Origin: Rhodosporidiobolus odoratus
Taxonomy: Eukaryota > Basidiomycota > Microbotryomycetes > Sporidiobolales > Sporidiobolaceae
DNA length: 64,000 bases
Reading direction: 5' to 3'
NCBI GenBank assembly: GCA_034387635.1
Contig: JAOANU010000006.1
Location: 248,001 to 312,000, forward strand
A program made the translations under genes and the position numbers. Shown here in pieces: positions 32,001-43,831 of the stretch. Positions within the stretch are counted from its first letter, which is position 1, and the number at the start of each line of letters is the position of its first letter. The notes under the pieces are model-generated. The model made no database searches and had not been told where the DNA came from. It saw only the letters and a program-made list of their open reading frames with translations.

Positions 32001-35000
32001 CTGATGCAGCCAGATTGGCGGACGGTAGAACAACGGGAGAAAGAGGGAGATGCTGTAAATCTGGCGGCATCGTGGGAGGTTGAGCGAGACCCTCGAAGGC
32101 CGGCATCGATGCTACGATTGGAGGCGGCGCGCCGGACGAAGAAGATGAAAGGCCTAGGGCATTTGGTGCCGTAGGACCGGGATCGAAAGCGGATGCGAAG
32201 GCTGAGAAGTCGGGAGACGTCGAAGTGCCTAGCAGATCTGGCGCCGTCGAGAAGGGAGTGAGCAGTGGGTCTTGAGGTGCGAGGTCGAAATCCATCGTCA
32301 TCGGCATCGAATGAGGTAACGTCGTGTCGGCTGCCGGAGTGTCAAAAAACGAGAAGTCGTCGTCGGTCAAGCCAAGCATCATGCCATCATCGTACTCTCC
32401 GCCCGCTCCTTGACCTTCTCCGCTTCGTCCGACATTGCCCGATGTGCCTTCGAGAGCAGACGCTCCATTGCCAGTAGAGGCGAAGGCGCCATCGCCCCAG
32501 TCGAATGCAGAAAAGGCGGCGTCCAGGGTGGAGAGCCCGGTCGATGCCGCGACGGCAGGCTCGGTAGGCGGGAAAGAGATGGGTTCTGCAGGAGACGGGT
32601 AGACGCCGAGGTCGAGCATATCCGTCTCGAGAGGTAAAGTCGCTGACGCTGACGAATGGGGAGGGAGCAGGTTTGCGCCGGATGTCGTGGCTAGCGAGGT
32701 GAAGAGCTCAGCCGGGCTGCAAGCTTCTCCGCCTGCACTCCCCAAGCTCGCCGGCGTCCGCATGTTGAGCGGAGCAGCTGCATGAGGTTGGGCTAATGCT
32801 GGAGGTGGTGGGGCTCGTCTCTTCCCATCCTCGAGGGCCTTCTCAGACTCCCTTTCCCTTTCCTTCTCCTTTTCCCTCTCCCTCTCCCGCTCTCGCTCCT
32901 TCTCCCGTTGTTCCTCCCTCGCCTGCTCCGCTTCCTCCTTCTCCCGCCGCCTCACCTCGTCTCCCATCCAACCCCACACTTGAGCCGTACACCTTCGAAT
33001 CGGATCTCGGTATCCCACCTCTTCTTCGGTCCTCTCATTCCGAGGGCTCCCGAGCTCCATGGTGTCTCCGCCGGATGCCGTCTTTGCAAGCCGTAGACAG
33101 CGACCGGCGAGCTCTCGGGAAGCGAGATGCCTCCGGAACTGGCCATCGAACGGCGGGCGAGGAGGACGAGAAGGAGAGAAAGGAAAGGGATACTGGAAGG
33201 GACCAGGACCGCCCTCTGCGATGCCCAGCTGCAACTCCGCTGATCCCTGTTCCGGACTCGACGCGGGAGAAGAGCTCAACTCGTCCGTATCTGAACTGCC
33301 ACGTTCCGGTTCCTCCAGTCCCTCTTCAACAGGTTGTCTCGATTTTGACTTTGATCTCGACCTTGACCGAGAAGTGGAGGGTGTACGAGCTGTTCGAGAT
33401 CCGTCAAGGATGACGAGAGAGCGCGGCCAGACCACTTCAACTCTGTCCTCCTTTTCTCGTGCACGTTCTTTGCCCTTCGCCGAGGGCGGAGGGGTAGGAG
33501 GGGAGGGCAGGTCGACGGTGCAGAGGACCCAGTCCTCTTCCTCCGTCTGTCGTAGCCGATCCGACCACTCTGCCCTGAGCTTCGCCTTCGCCTCGTCGCT
33601 CAGCCCAGAGAGAGACTTGGTGAGAAATGCCTTGACGCCGCCTGGGGCTAGTAGCACCGGCGCTCCTCGGCGAATCGGTCCAGGCGGTAGAGACGCATAC
33701 GGCTGTTCCGTGATTTTCGGCTGAAGAATCAGAGAGGATCGGTTGAGAGAGGGTAGGCATAAGGTAGAGACAACGGCGAGAGGGGCGGAACTGGCGGGGC
33801 GAGGAATGCGGGAGAGGTTAGGATGTGGTGAAGAAGGGAGGTAGATCACCGAGTCTTGCACCTTCAATCGACCTCCCGTGTAAGCGGTGGTAGAAGGAGG
33901 AGAGGCAGGAGGAAGGGCGACTAGCTCGTCGAGGAGGACTGCCCGAATGGCTTCCCGAAAGGCGGTATAGGCAGCTTGTAAATGGGTCTCAGCCGGAACC
34001 GGGTGTGCGAAGGAAGGGACAGTGAGAACTTGAGCGGAGATGGCCAGAGCCGAGGGGAAGGAGCGGGCGGGGGTGTCGAGGAGGGAAATTGGCGGACGGT
34101 TGGCAGTCGGGTACAACGAAGGGAAGAGGGTTAAGTGGGTGAAGTGACCCGTGGCGACGGCTAGACAGGCACAAACAGCAACTGTCAGCATAGCAAGATG
34201 ACAAGAAGGGAATGTTGACGCACCTTGAAGACCTTCAAACTCGATTTCCGCGAAAGCGCCATCATCATCGTGGTTGTCCGCCCCCGAGCCCCCTCGTACA
34301 ACCGAGAATACCCACAGTATCCGACCCTCAGCCGCGCCCCCCTCATCCCCATTATTCTCCCCCACCTTTGCCTGCCCCTCCCCCTCTTTCCTCTTCCCCT
34401 TCGTATCTTTCTCCTTCCCCATCACACCGAGCCTGACAGGCGCGACCTTGACGAACGAAAACAGTGCCAGCTTATCCTTTTGCCCTTCTTCGCCTTCCTC
34501 CTCCTCCTCTTCTTCCACATCGCTAAGGGACATCGCAAACTCCTCCGCGAATCGCTTGACCTCTCTTTCTGCCTTGGCTATCGGGTCTTCCCCCTCTGCT
34601 GCTGCTGTTGCTGAAGGGAGCGAGGAGAAGCGATCTTTGATGGCTCTGGCGGCAGAGGGTCCGGCGATGGGAGGTGCAGCCTGGGAAGAGGAGGTAGAGG
34701 TTGAAACTTCCAGAGGCGGAGCGGAGAAGGGTAGGTCGATAGCCGCAGGCAGAGGATCGAGAGCGGGTGTAAGAGGTGCCGGAGTAAGTCGAGGTGTCGG
34801 GGCAGTAGCGGCAGCAGCGGCAGCAGCGGCAGCAGCTTGAGCCGCCTGAGCCGCCTGCGCCTCCCTTACCGCTTTCGGCACTCGACCTTTCTTCTTCTTC
34901 GGTGCTCCTGCTTCTTCCGCCGTTTCGCCCATCTCTTCGGCAAGCAGCTCATCGAAAGCGCTCTTCGGTACCGCCGTGGTGGTGGTCTTGGGCTTTTTGG

Positions 35001-35652
35001 CGGGAGGGGGCTGTTCAGTCGGAGCGGGAGTTGATGTATGGGCGGTAGGAGGGGGTTGTGGTGTCGAGGTCGAGGCTGTGGTACTTGAGGCTGGTGCTAG
35101 TGCGGGAAAGGGCGAAGTAGCGCTAGGAGGTGGTGCGAAAGGGTCGTAGTCGTATCTTGCTGTAGAAGGTCCGGCGCTGGAAAAGGAATGCAGAAGCGCG
35201 GGTGCTTTCCACGCCTTCCACTTGACCTTCCATCCCTCTCCCAGCTCGATCAATGTAGTCGTGGGTTTCAGCTGATCAGCCTTGAGTGGCGGAGGAAGGG
35301 CGGCATAAGGATCTTCAACAGCGTATGGTCCGGAGAAACTCGAAGTCGATACAAGTCTCGGAGACTGCCCCGCCGCGCTTCCTGACTGCGAGTGCGACGT
35401 TGGAGTTTGCGGTAGAAACGCTGGGCGGGCAGGGAGGGAATGATTGACTCCCGGAGTACTTTCGCGCGAATCGCCGACCCCGGCGGCTTGACCGTACCCC
35501 CCCGTTCCTCCGGTCGAAGTCACCCGCGCATGCAGCGGTCCATTGTAGGCTACTGCGCCGGTGGAAGGGCGTGCCGGAGAGGGTCGGGGAGGAAGGGAGG
35601 GATGTAGTGGGACGGTCGACGGGGCAGAAGAATGGGGAGGTGGAGGGGCCAT
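29055..35652 (-). CDS. MED13: Mediator complex subunit 13 (Srb9/Med13)
   Basis: A very long minus-strand gene with most of the N-terminal 1500 residues in one open frame from ATG 35652 (MAPPPPHSSAPSTVPLHPSL). The N-terminal region includes an ILWVFSVVRGG strand and low-complexity stretches (poly-Ala, Glu/Arg/Lys repeats, Ser/Pro). The C-terminal part spreads over shorter exons and has RTQQCIVQARPAAVSFWRPM, EPLAGRKDVTAFAVYED and LQRLSGVYQNLRLGEHSHGT, then DATLVEHAKTTQNTVVYVIS, matching the Med13 C-terminal (PIWI-like) domain. It ends HLEAAKQALELVDHL. Med13 belongs to the CDK8 kinase module that reversibly represses Mediator. The intron at 34161-34223 is 63 nt, in frame and without stop, so it is visible only from its GTGCGT and CTAG ends. 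Confidence 0.75.
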
Positions 35653-36105
35653 CACTTTGCCTCGTATCGATTGGTGTCAAGGCGGATAGATGTTGTCGTA
35701 GGCGCTGATTCAGGCTAGCGAAACAGGCCGCGAAAGCATGCTGTTGTTGACGAAGTTGAAGCGAAAACTGGCGACGATGGGGGGGATGGTCAACTTGCTA
35801 CAGAAGTGATGCGAGGGCACCGGGTCAGCCCGATTGAATAGTTAGAGATGTGAATATTACGTACATGCTCTGCTTGGCTGTCTTTCGAGGTGGTGACGAG
35901 GCGTGAGAACCGTGAGTAGGAACAGGGCGAGATGCCGAGCGGCGGAGAACCTTCCCAAGGTACCTTTTTCTTCCTTTTCTTAGCCTTCACACAGCCAAAT
36001 ACCCTTTGCTGATCATGCCAGATTACCGTGCCCAAGACGCACGGCCGAACACGAGCTGGGAAGAAAACAAGACAGTTTCGAGCGATTTCTTTTCTTTTCG
36101 TCCCA
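35653..36105. other. Intergenic, no gene seen
   Basis: About 450 bp upstream of MED13 and downstream of the pantothenate gene. It has only short frames. A CTTTTTCTTCC-like pyrimidine run and AAAGAAATCG near 36080 are not interpretable. Confidence 0.5.
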
Positions 36106-37397
36106 CTATTCCCTGCGCTCCTCCTGATCTGCCCACTCCCTGAAATTCTTCCACGCCTCCTCACTCATCGGATATGTATGCGTCCCCTCTTCTGGAAACT
36201 GTCCCGTCCTAACCGCCTCGACATACTCCCTCACGGCCGCCCTGGCCCTCTCGCCCACATCCCCAAACTTCCTCAAGAACCTCGGACCTTTGCCCGTCGC
36301 CCCCAATTCCGAATCAACGCCGAGCATATCTAGCTGTACGAGGACTTGACCCGAAGTTCCACCGCCGGCGCCGATACCGATAGTGGGCACTTTGAGCCTA
36401 TCGCTAATCCACCTTCCAAGTTTACTCGGCACCGCTTCGAGTAATATCGAGAACGCTCCTGCGCCTTGTAGGGCCCGGGCGTCTTCCCAGACTTTGGCAG
36501 CCGAGGCGACCGTTTTGCCTTGAACTCGGTAGCCGGAAAGGGCGGCTTGTCGTTGCGGAGTGAGACCGACGTGGGCCACGACGGGAATCCCGTTCCTTGT
36601 CAACGCTTGGACGAGAGGGACGATCTCTTGACCTCCTTCTATTTTGACCCCGTCCATTCGGCCTTCTTGGATCAGCCGAACAGCAGCTCGAACGCCATCC
36701 TCGACGGAGGCGGCGTAGGATCCAAAGGGCAAGTCGGCGATGAGGAGAGAGGTGGTACAGCCTCGTGCGACGGAGCGGCAGTGGTAGAGAAGCTCGTCGA
36801 GGGTGAGCTGGTTGGTCGATTCGTAACCGCAGGCAACCATGGCGAGTGAGTCGCCAACGAGACAGATGTCGACGCCGCGAGGGTGTGAGGGGGCATCGAC
36901 AATTGCTCGACTATCGAGGGCAGAGGATGGCGAGGAAGGGCTGGAAGGAATGGAAGAGGACGGCGGAAGTGGCAGGGAAGCGGTTTCGATGAAACGAGCC
37001 GACGGGTAGTCGTGTGCCGTCAACATGGTGATGGGGATTCCCTTCTTTTTGAGCGACGAGAGATCAAGGATGGTGCGCTTTTTGCGAGGAGTTGGGGCGA
37101 AGGGAGCTGGGGCTGGCCAGTTGAAGCAGGTTCAGTCTGGCGGTGAGGGGGAAAGACGAAGAGAGCTAGAGGTAACATACCGGGTTTTTCTGTAGGATAG
37201 CTGCTATACCTCCTGTTACCCTTGGGCGTGCCACAGACGCAGCCATTGCTCCTTGCGAGACGTGGTACGCTGCTGCTGAGTTGAGATGTGGTGCAACTGA
37301 TGAGGCCAGAGGAAGGTCCCGCGACGGCAGGCAAGGTGACGCTGCCCAGCTGTCGCAGTAGCTGCGGGGTTGTTCGCTGTACTGAGCTAGCTGACAT
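36106..37397 (-). CDS. ECM31: Ketopantoate hydroxymethyltransferase (PanB/Ecm31)
   Basis: Exons 37181-37397 and 36106-37112 join to 407 residues. The enzyme transfers a hydroxymethyl group from methylene-tetrahydrofolate to 2-oxoisovalerate to make ketopantoate, the first step of pantothenate synthesis. Family blocks are clear: MLTAHDYPSA, VDICLVGDSLAMVACGYEST, LIADLPFGSY, GVKIEGGQEI, GIPVVAHVGLTPQ, SILLEAVPSKL and PTIGIGAGGGTSGQVLVQLD. Asp of GDSLAM and Glu of KIEGG are the expected metal and substrate ligands. The first 65 residues (MSASSVQRTTPQLLRQLGSV on) are basic, Ser-rich and look like a mitochondrial presequence, as known for the fungal enzyme. A Ser/Pro-rich insert follows the first block. 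Divergent with NDUFAF7, 213 bp apart. Confidence 0.9.
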
Positions 37398-37610
37398 TGG
37401 GCTTTGTGCGTGTTGTCCAGTGTGAAAGTGAAAAGAATTGATTCACCCATCCTCACTTTCCTGAATCGCCTTGTACGAGACATCGTCAGCGTGTAAAGCC
37501 ACGACAACTAGCTCGATCGCTTCAGAAGGTCTCGAGCTACCCCTCGCGCGCTCTTGGACTGTCCCACCTCCTCGCCACTGCCGTCTTCGCTTGGTCTCAC
37601 CATCTCGACA

Positions 37611-39901
37611 ATGCATTCGACAATGCGCTCCAGCACAACTCGACGAGCCCTCGCCCACCTCCCAGCCACCCGATCAAGCTCTTCGACCGCCGCCCGTCCA
37701 CCAGCCCCGCCGCAGAATGTGCCCAAGCCGTCCACTACTGTCGTTTCTGACAAGTTGGCGAGGGTCACACGAGCAAATGCAGACTTGACGGCCAAGGGCC
37801 TCAACGGAAGCGAGGAAGGGGTGCAGTCGAGTAGACCGCGACCGGAAGAACTGCTGACTGCGTTGGAGGAGACGATCAAGGTGCGTCTGTCTTTTCTCGT
37901 TTCTTTCTCCTGTTCGCCTTCCTCAACCACTAGGCCGTCTTTCCACCCCTGATCTGCGATGGAGTATCCATTTCCGATCTGATCTGCCCGTGACAGTCGC
38001 GCCTCTGCCTTCCTTCGCTGACCTTCTCACCTCCCTACCTTGTAGACCCACGGCCCACTCCCCATCTCCCGCTACATGACCCTCTGCCTTTCCCACCCTA
38101 CTCTCGGCTACTATACTACCCGAAAAGTGTTCGGTAAAGAGGGAGACTTTGTCACCAGTCCCGAAATTAGTCAAGTATTCGGTGAGGTATGCCAGCACTT
38201 CCTTGTCCTGTCTTCCTGTAGCTTCGGGAGCCTATGGCTTACATAATTTTGCCTGGCGTACGCAGCTCCTCGCTGTCTGGTTCGTTACGCAATGGCTCGC
38301 TCAAGGAGCGCCGAAGAAGGTTCGGGTGGTAGAATTGGGGCCTGGAAAGGGTACCTTACTTGCGGACATCCTCCGGGTGCGTACACTTCCCTACTTTCTC
38401 TAGCAGCCCACCAGGACCTCATACTGACCGCTCCCTCCTCCACAGACCTTCCGCTCCCTCCCCGCCCACTCCTCCCCCCCAATCTCCTCAATCCACCTCG
38501 TCGAATCCTCCTCTCGCCTTCGAACGATCCAGAAGTCCGCACTCGAAGCGGTAGGCTGTGGGTCGATTCGGACTGAATGGTATGGGGATATCAAGGAAGT
38601 TCAGGAGACTGAGGAGGAGTGGACGGTCTTGATTGCGCATGAGTTTTTCGATGCTTTGCCTATTCATGTGTTTGAGGTGAGTTGGGTTGTCCTGCTTTTC
38701 TTTCTGCCTCACTGCTGATGATGATCTGAGCTTGCGCTATCGCTTGCACACAGCATACTCAGAAAGGTTGGCGAGAAGTTCTAGTCGACGTTTCCGACCC
38801 GAAAGCCATTACGTGCGTCGCCTTTCAAACCCGTTTCTGCTCATGTACCTCGCTGACATTCCGTTCCGCCACAGCACCACCTCGAAACCCACAGAGCCTC
38901 TCCGTCTCGTCCTCTCCCCTACCCCCACCCCCGCCTCAACCCTCTACTCAACCCTCGCCCAACTCGCCTTCCCCTCCGTAGCGCATCAACAAACTCCTGA
39001 CCTCCTTCATTCTGCACCTGCAGCTCGAAAACCAGGTCAAATTGGAGCGGGATTCTTGAATGTCGATACTACTTTGGGGGTTCGACCTCCTTCGACTCCT
39101 TCAACACCCTCGCCCCTCTCCGACTCGGACTCTGGCGAGACTGGTGCGACTCCCGCAGCAGCAGCAGGTTCGCTCATAGCTAAACGATTCGCCCGACTCC
39201 CGCTCGGGTCGAGGTTGGAAGTTAGCCCGGCGAGTTGGGAGATTGCGAGGGATTTGGCGAAACTAGTTGCGGGAAAGAGGGGAGGAGCGGGGTTGGTGGT
39301 GGATTATGGGGATTCTAAAGGGTTTGGGAGGAGTTGGCGTGTATGTTTCGCCCCCTCTCTAGTTCTGCCACTCCCTCGCTCTCGCAAGTTAAGCAAGGGT
39401 GAAAGTCATCTGGCTGCTGCTGACCTGTTCGGGTTGTGCAGGGATTCCGGAAGCATCAAGTTGTAGACCCGCTCACCGAGCCGGGTCATACGGACCTTAC
39501 GGCGAATGTCGATTTCGAATACCTTGCAGAGGCGATGGGAGAGTTCGGTACGTCCTCCCTGACCTTCATGTATTGATTCCCTCCCTATTCCTGCGTTCGA
39601 TCTACCACTGCCACTAACTTACCCACAATATTGCCTCTCCTGACTCGGGACCACAGCAAGAACCCACGGTCCCATCCCTCAATCCCGTTTCCTAACCTCC
39701 CTAGGCCTCCAACCCCGTCTCGCCTCCCTGCTCCGAAACGCCCCAACCCCCGAACGACGTTCCGAGATTGAATCGGCTGCGAAGAGGTTGGTGGATAAAG
39801 GTGGGATGGGGGAACAGTATAGGGTTATGGCGCTTTTGCCCAGAGGGGAGGGGCAGAAGCAGAATGGCGCAGAGGGGGTTTTCCCGTTTGATCTGAAGTA
39901 G
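37611..39901 (+). CDS. NDUFAF7: NDUFAF7/MidA-like mitochondrial protein arginine methyltransferase
   Basis: Exons 37611-37880, 38046-38186, 38266-38376, 38446-38676, 38754-38812, 38875-39340, 39442-39547 and 39657-39901 give 542 residues, all phases consistent. An Arg/Ser-rich N-terminus (MHSTMRSSTTRRALAHLPAT) fits a mitochondrial presequence. The DUF185/MidA core shows ISRYMTLCLSHPTLGYY, EGDFVTSPEISQVFGE, the SAM-binding VVELGPGKGTLLADILR and EWTVLIAHEFFDALPIHVFE, then GLVVDYGDSKG near the end. Human NDUFAF7 methylates an arginine of NDUFS2 during complex I assembly. A disordered Pro/Ser insert of about 70 residues lies at 39000-39180. A later ATG at 37623 is possible. Confidence 0.9.
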
Positions 39902-40151
39902 GCAAACGACGGGTTATTGCAGTAAGAAAGGTAGGACAACAAGCACGGAACGTCAGTCAAAAACCAATAGTGGTCGTTCTGCTGAGGACGCGCCTATTGC
40001 GTAACGGAGTCATCACCCAGCGCGAGAAGCTCTGGATGACGAAGCATAGGGGTCCTTCGCTAGCCCTGAGCCAGCTGTGTTGTCCTGACAAGAAGGGAGC
40101 AAGTGTTGGCAAGTGCAATGCAGCGCAGAAAACTGCCTCTGACCATACACG

Positions 40152-40531
40152 TTACTCAAGCTCCGGGTCTATGTCGTCATACAAATCCATACCTCTCTCC
40201 TCAGGCGCCGCTCTGATCCACCTGCTTGTTCCCTCCGGGAAATACTGGAAAATCATTTCGCGTACGGTCCATTCGTCGCCGATCTGCCATGGACCGAGTT
40301 TCCCGTCCAGCTTTGCGTTCAGCTCGGCATGCCCAGCTGCGAATTCCCTGGCTGGAATAGTTTCGCCAAAGTCGAGGAAGACGAGGCGCATTGGCGAGGC
40401 GGAGGTTGGATACAGTATGAGGACATCGGCGGGACTGTGAGCTCGTAACGAATTATGCCGAGCTCCTGAAGTCGATGAAGGGTCGAAAACGCGGACTCAA
40501 GCTGCCGATGCAACGAGATCAGGCGCGTCAC
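40152..40531 (-). pseudogene. Fragment of a divergent kinase-like copy, frameshifted
   Basis: The minus strand reads STLHRLQELGIIRYEL, like LLHRLQGLGVAEFDI of the intact copies, then loses frame. In another frame SPADVLILYPTSASPMRLVF then LDFGETIPAREF continues, matching the LLL and FVLVDFGQA region. The tail (GPWQIGDEWTVREMIFQYFP) has no counterpart in the other copies, so this is a more distant paralog and not a recent copy. No first or second exon is seen. Adjacent to copy 5 in the same orientation. Confidence 0.55.
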
Positions 40532-40543
40532 CAGGGGCCGGTT

Positions 40544-41640
40544 CTACTCGTCTTCGTCCCTGTTGGCGTCATACCAGCCAGGGTCTGCAAAGTAACCCCT
40601 GCGCTGCTTCCGCTCAAAGGCTACCCATTCCTCCACGACCTCGCCGCAGGCATCCTGTAACTCGCCTTGCAGCTTATAATCCGCATGCGACTGCCAGGGC
40701 CGCCATGCAGTTATTCTCTTGGATGTAACGGTCATGTTTGGCCCTGTACTGCTGGGCATTGACTGCCAGACCGAAATCGACCAAAATGAAGCACGGGTGC
40801 TGGAGCGAAGGGGGATTGACGAGGAGAAGGTCGAGAGCGTTGATCGCGAATTCCGCAACTCCAAGTTGTTGGAGCCGATGAAGTAGGACATGCGCAGCGC
40901 ACATCTGTTGTAGACCTGTCAGCAAATCCTTATTGTCGGGCACAGCGGTCGACACACAAAAGAGTCGATGGACTGCACCGTCAACTCATCGCGCTGATCC
41001 TGCAGGAAACGCCAACTCGACGTGGTGGTCGTGGTCAGGTCCTCAAGGAGGATACCCGGCACGGTTTCGCCCCACGGCATCGTGAACTGGTAGGCACCGT
41101 AGCAATGAGGCACGTCTTGACCTTGAACTGGACGAAGGGTGGCGTAGCTGACGGAGCGGAGACGTCAGCGTCTGTACAGCTAAAGGAAGTGGCAACATAC
41201 GCTTGTAGCTCCGCACTCATACTTTCTTCCGCTGGGATCCATGGCATAACCCAATCCGGGTCCCAGAAAAAGGCTTCAACAAGTAGCTTAAGAACGATCC
41301 TAGCCACCACACGACCTTTGTCCTCGACATCGGCAACATACACCTGCGCCCATCCTCTGACTTCGACGGAGAGAGGTCGAATAAGTCGGATCGAGAGGGA
41401 CCTCCACCCCGAGCGAGTCTTGGATAAACTGATGAGGTCGAGATTGGCAGGCCGGTATGGAGCAGGCGACGGTGAGGCAGTGCTTTGTTCACCGGGCGTG
41501 AGGGCGTCGAGGAGAAGGGATGGAGAAAAGGGCGATAGGAGGCTACCGACCTCAAGTGGGGTGGCCAGCGCTGTCTCTCGACGGCGGCGGAGGTTGTCGA
41601 GGTCAAAGTCGGGTCGCTCAAGACCCACGCCGAAGGCCAT
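40544..41640 (-). pseudogene. Kinase-like copy 5, frameshifted in exon 3
   Basis: Exons 41201-41640, 40958-41147 and 40544-40904 follow the family structure. Exons 1 and 2 are open (MAFGVGLERPDFDLDNLRRR; CYGAYQFTMPWGETVPGILL). In exon 3 the frame VAEFAINALDLLL, FILVDFGLAV and YIQENN runs into CMAALAVACGL and stops, while one base later the expected WRPWQSHADYKLQ continues to the family end (GYFADPGWYDANRDEDE). So one extra base disrupts it. In the loop the catalytic Asp is Ala. Divergence from other copies is clearly greater than among copies 1-3. It is likely a pseudogene; an error in a single base is the alternative. Confidence 0.65.
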
Positions 41641-41831
41641 GCTGAGCGCCTAGAGTAATGGCGAGCGAAAGGCGTAACGAGAAGCTCGCAGACGGTGAGA
41701 GCAGGTGAGAGGAGCGCGCCTTTCAAGGCTCCTCACCAGCTACTCTTCACCGACCCACCGAGGCGGCTCGCTCTTCTTCCTTTGCCAACTAACTAGCCAG
41801 CCCTTTCATTTGCGGCAAAGATACCCATGCC

Positions 41832-41981
41832 ATGCGACCCGGTCTACCGTCTGCTCGTTACCGCCCAGCCGGACAACTCTCGCCAGCGCCTCGCAATTCT
41901 TTTCTTCCCGTTGCGAGACACCTTTCCAAGATCTTCACCCGTCAGCGGACACTGAAGAGTCACGAGTACTTCGACAAGCCA
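41832..41981 (+). pseudogene. First exon of the nuclease-like gene, isolated but open
   Basis: ATG 41832 opens exactly 50 codons (MRPGLPSARYRPAGQLSPAP, ending HEYFDKP) in the place of exon 1 of the nuclease-like gene (MLSGLPSFHTESPPRSRLPH, ending REYFENP). It ends at a GT (GTCCGT). No nuclease exons follow; unrelated sequence begins within about 60 bases. Its start is 191 bp from the kinase copy 5 ATG. Confidence 0.6.
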
Positions 41982-41989
41982 GTCCGTGA

Positions 41990-42731
41990 GGTTCTTAGCT
42001 TCTCTGCGCATCTGATTGCTAACCTTGATGATACAGAATTATTGTAGCGGAAGAGGCCTGCGGCCATTCTCCTTGTCTGAACAGCTTAATCATTGTGATC
42101 ACTCCAACGGCGGTCCCCCGAGCGAAAACACGACCGCGGCCGCCGGAATCGACTTCGTCTAACCTAGGCGCTGTCGATGGTCGCTCGAGTTTCCTGTTCG
42201 AGCGAGGGCCACAGTCAGGAAACAGGGGGTGATTGTTCTTTTGGGGAGAAGGCGGGAGCCTTGTACGCCCGACTGCAGCACGAGACCGCGGCCAGGGCGC
42301 GAAGCGGGGGATGAACGAAGGGGAGGCGGGCGGGAAGAAAAGAAGGGTGGTGGGAACGGGGAGGAGGGCGGGTCTGTCGAGACGCACACTATGGGGCTCT
42401 AGAGTAGCTGCTGAGGGATGCTCGCTGTCTGGCTGGAAGCTGAGCTCGCGAAGCGGGGGAGAGTGGGAGAAGCGAGAGAGTGAAGTCAATATAGCCTTTT
42501 CTTTCCTGCGGGCGTTTGCGAGGCAGCAGGCAGATCTGAGGTTTCCAGGCTTGCGGATGACTCGCTTGCTCGGCGCCCCCGTGGGCTGCTCGATGCCTCG
42601 ACGGCCCGTGGCATCATCCAGTGTAACTGTGGTCTCTCTTGACAATGTTCTCTCTTGACAATGTTTTCGGAACTCCTGAAGTTGTCTGAATACAAAGTGG
42701 GACAGGCGAGTGCAAAAAAACATTAAGACTA
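41990..42731. other. Unexplained 740-bp segment between cassette copies
   Basis: This block follows the isolated nuclease exon and precedes the 3' end of kinase copy 1'. It has no counterpart at the left cluster. Frames on both strands are Arg/Pro/Ser-rich and without motifs. It contains a 16-base tandem duplication near its end (42635-42666). It could be an insertion or the leftover of lost nuclease exons. Confidence 0.4.
42635..42666 (+). repeat. 16-bp tandem duplication
   Basis: TCTCTTGACAATGTTC is followed directly by TCTCTTGACAATGTTT. It could be replication slippage or a footprint left when an inserted element was lost; nothing else supports the latter. Confidence 0.75.
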
Positions 42732-43831
42732 TCAATCATCATCTGCGCCTCTTGCTTCATACCATCCAGGGTCTGCGAATATACCGCGTCGCTGCTTCCG
42801 CTCATATTCCCTCCAGTCTACCACGACTTGGCCACATGCCGCCCGGAGATGGTTCTGTAACTTGTAATCGGCGTGGGATTGCCAGGGCTTCCAGAAAAGG
42901 TTGTGTTGTTTAATTTTCGCTTCATGTTTGTCTCGAAAGCTGTGTGCATCGACGGCCTGCCCGAAATCGACGAGGACAAAGGTTGGCTCCCGAAGAGAAG
43001 GTGGATTGACAAGGAGGAGGTCGAGAGCTCGGATATCGAATTCTGCAACCCCGAGTCCTTGTAGTCGATGAAGTAGGACATGCGCAGCGCACATCTGACG
43101 AAAAGTCGTGAGTATACAAATATTGAGAACCAGAAGAAGCAGACGCACGAAAGAGTCGATGGATTGCACGGTCAAGTCCTCCCGTTGTTCTCGCAGGAAC
43201 CTCCAGCTCGGCGTGGTGATTGTGGTCAGATCTTCAAGAACGATTCCCGGTACGGTCTCACCCCACGGCATGGGGACCTGGAAGGCGCCGTAACAATGAG
43301 GGACGTCTTGACCTTGAACAGGGCGAAGAGAGGCATAACTGGTAAGGCGGGTAAGTCAGCAGCAGTATTATGCAAGGGAGTGACAGCTTACGCTCGGAGC
43401 TCTGCACTCATACTGTCGTCCGCTGGGATCCAAGGTGTGATCCCATGCGGCTCCCTGAAGAGCGCTTCGACCAGCAGCTTCAGGACCGCCCTCCCCACTA
43501 CTTGTCCTCTCTGTTCCACTGCTATCACCCAGACTTGAGCCCAAATGTCTGCACCCGCCCACAATGGGCGGACAAGGCGAAGCGACATTGACCTCCACCC
43601 CGAGCGAGTCTTGCATAAGTTGATAAGGTCGTGATTGGCAGGCCGGTACGGAGCAGGCGACGGCGAGGCATTGCTTTGTTCACCGGGCGTGAGGGCGTCG
43701 AGGAGAAAGGTGGAAGAGGAGGGCGATAGGAGGTCACCGGCCTGGATTGGGGCAGCAAGCGCTGTCTTCCGGCGCCGGCGTAGATCGTCGTAGTCGAAGC
43801 CGGGAAAATCCGGATCAGGCGAGGCTGGCAT
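42732..43831 (-). CDS. Degenerate protein-kinase-like protein, copy 1' (right arm)
   Basis: Exons 43392-43831, 43149-43338 and 42732-43094 mirror copy 1 (coordinate sum 51755) and give 330 residues. Exons 1 and 2 encode almost the same protein as copy 1. Exon 3 (AEFDIRALDLLLVNPPSLRE; AHSFRDKHEAKIKQHNLFWK) differs at more than ten positions from copy 1 but has the same landmarks, including the DFG. The frame is open and it ends in DDD, as in copies 1 and 3. It is divergent with the right nuclease-like gene, 151 bp apart, so this and copy 1 are the only ones with a full partner. Kinase activity is doubtful for the same reasons as copy 1. Confidence 0.65.
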
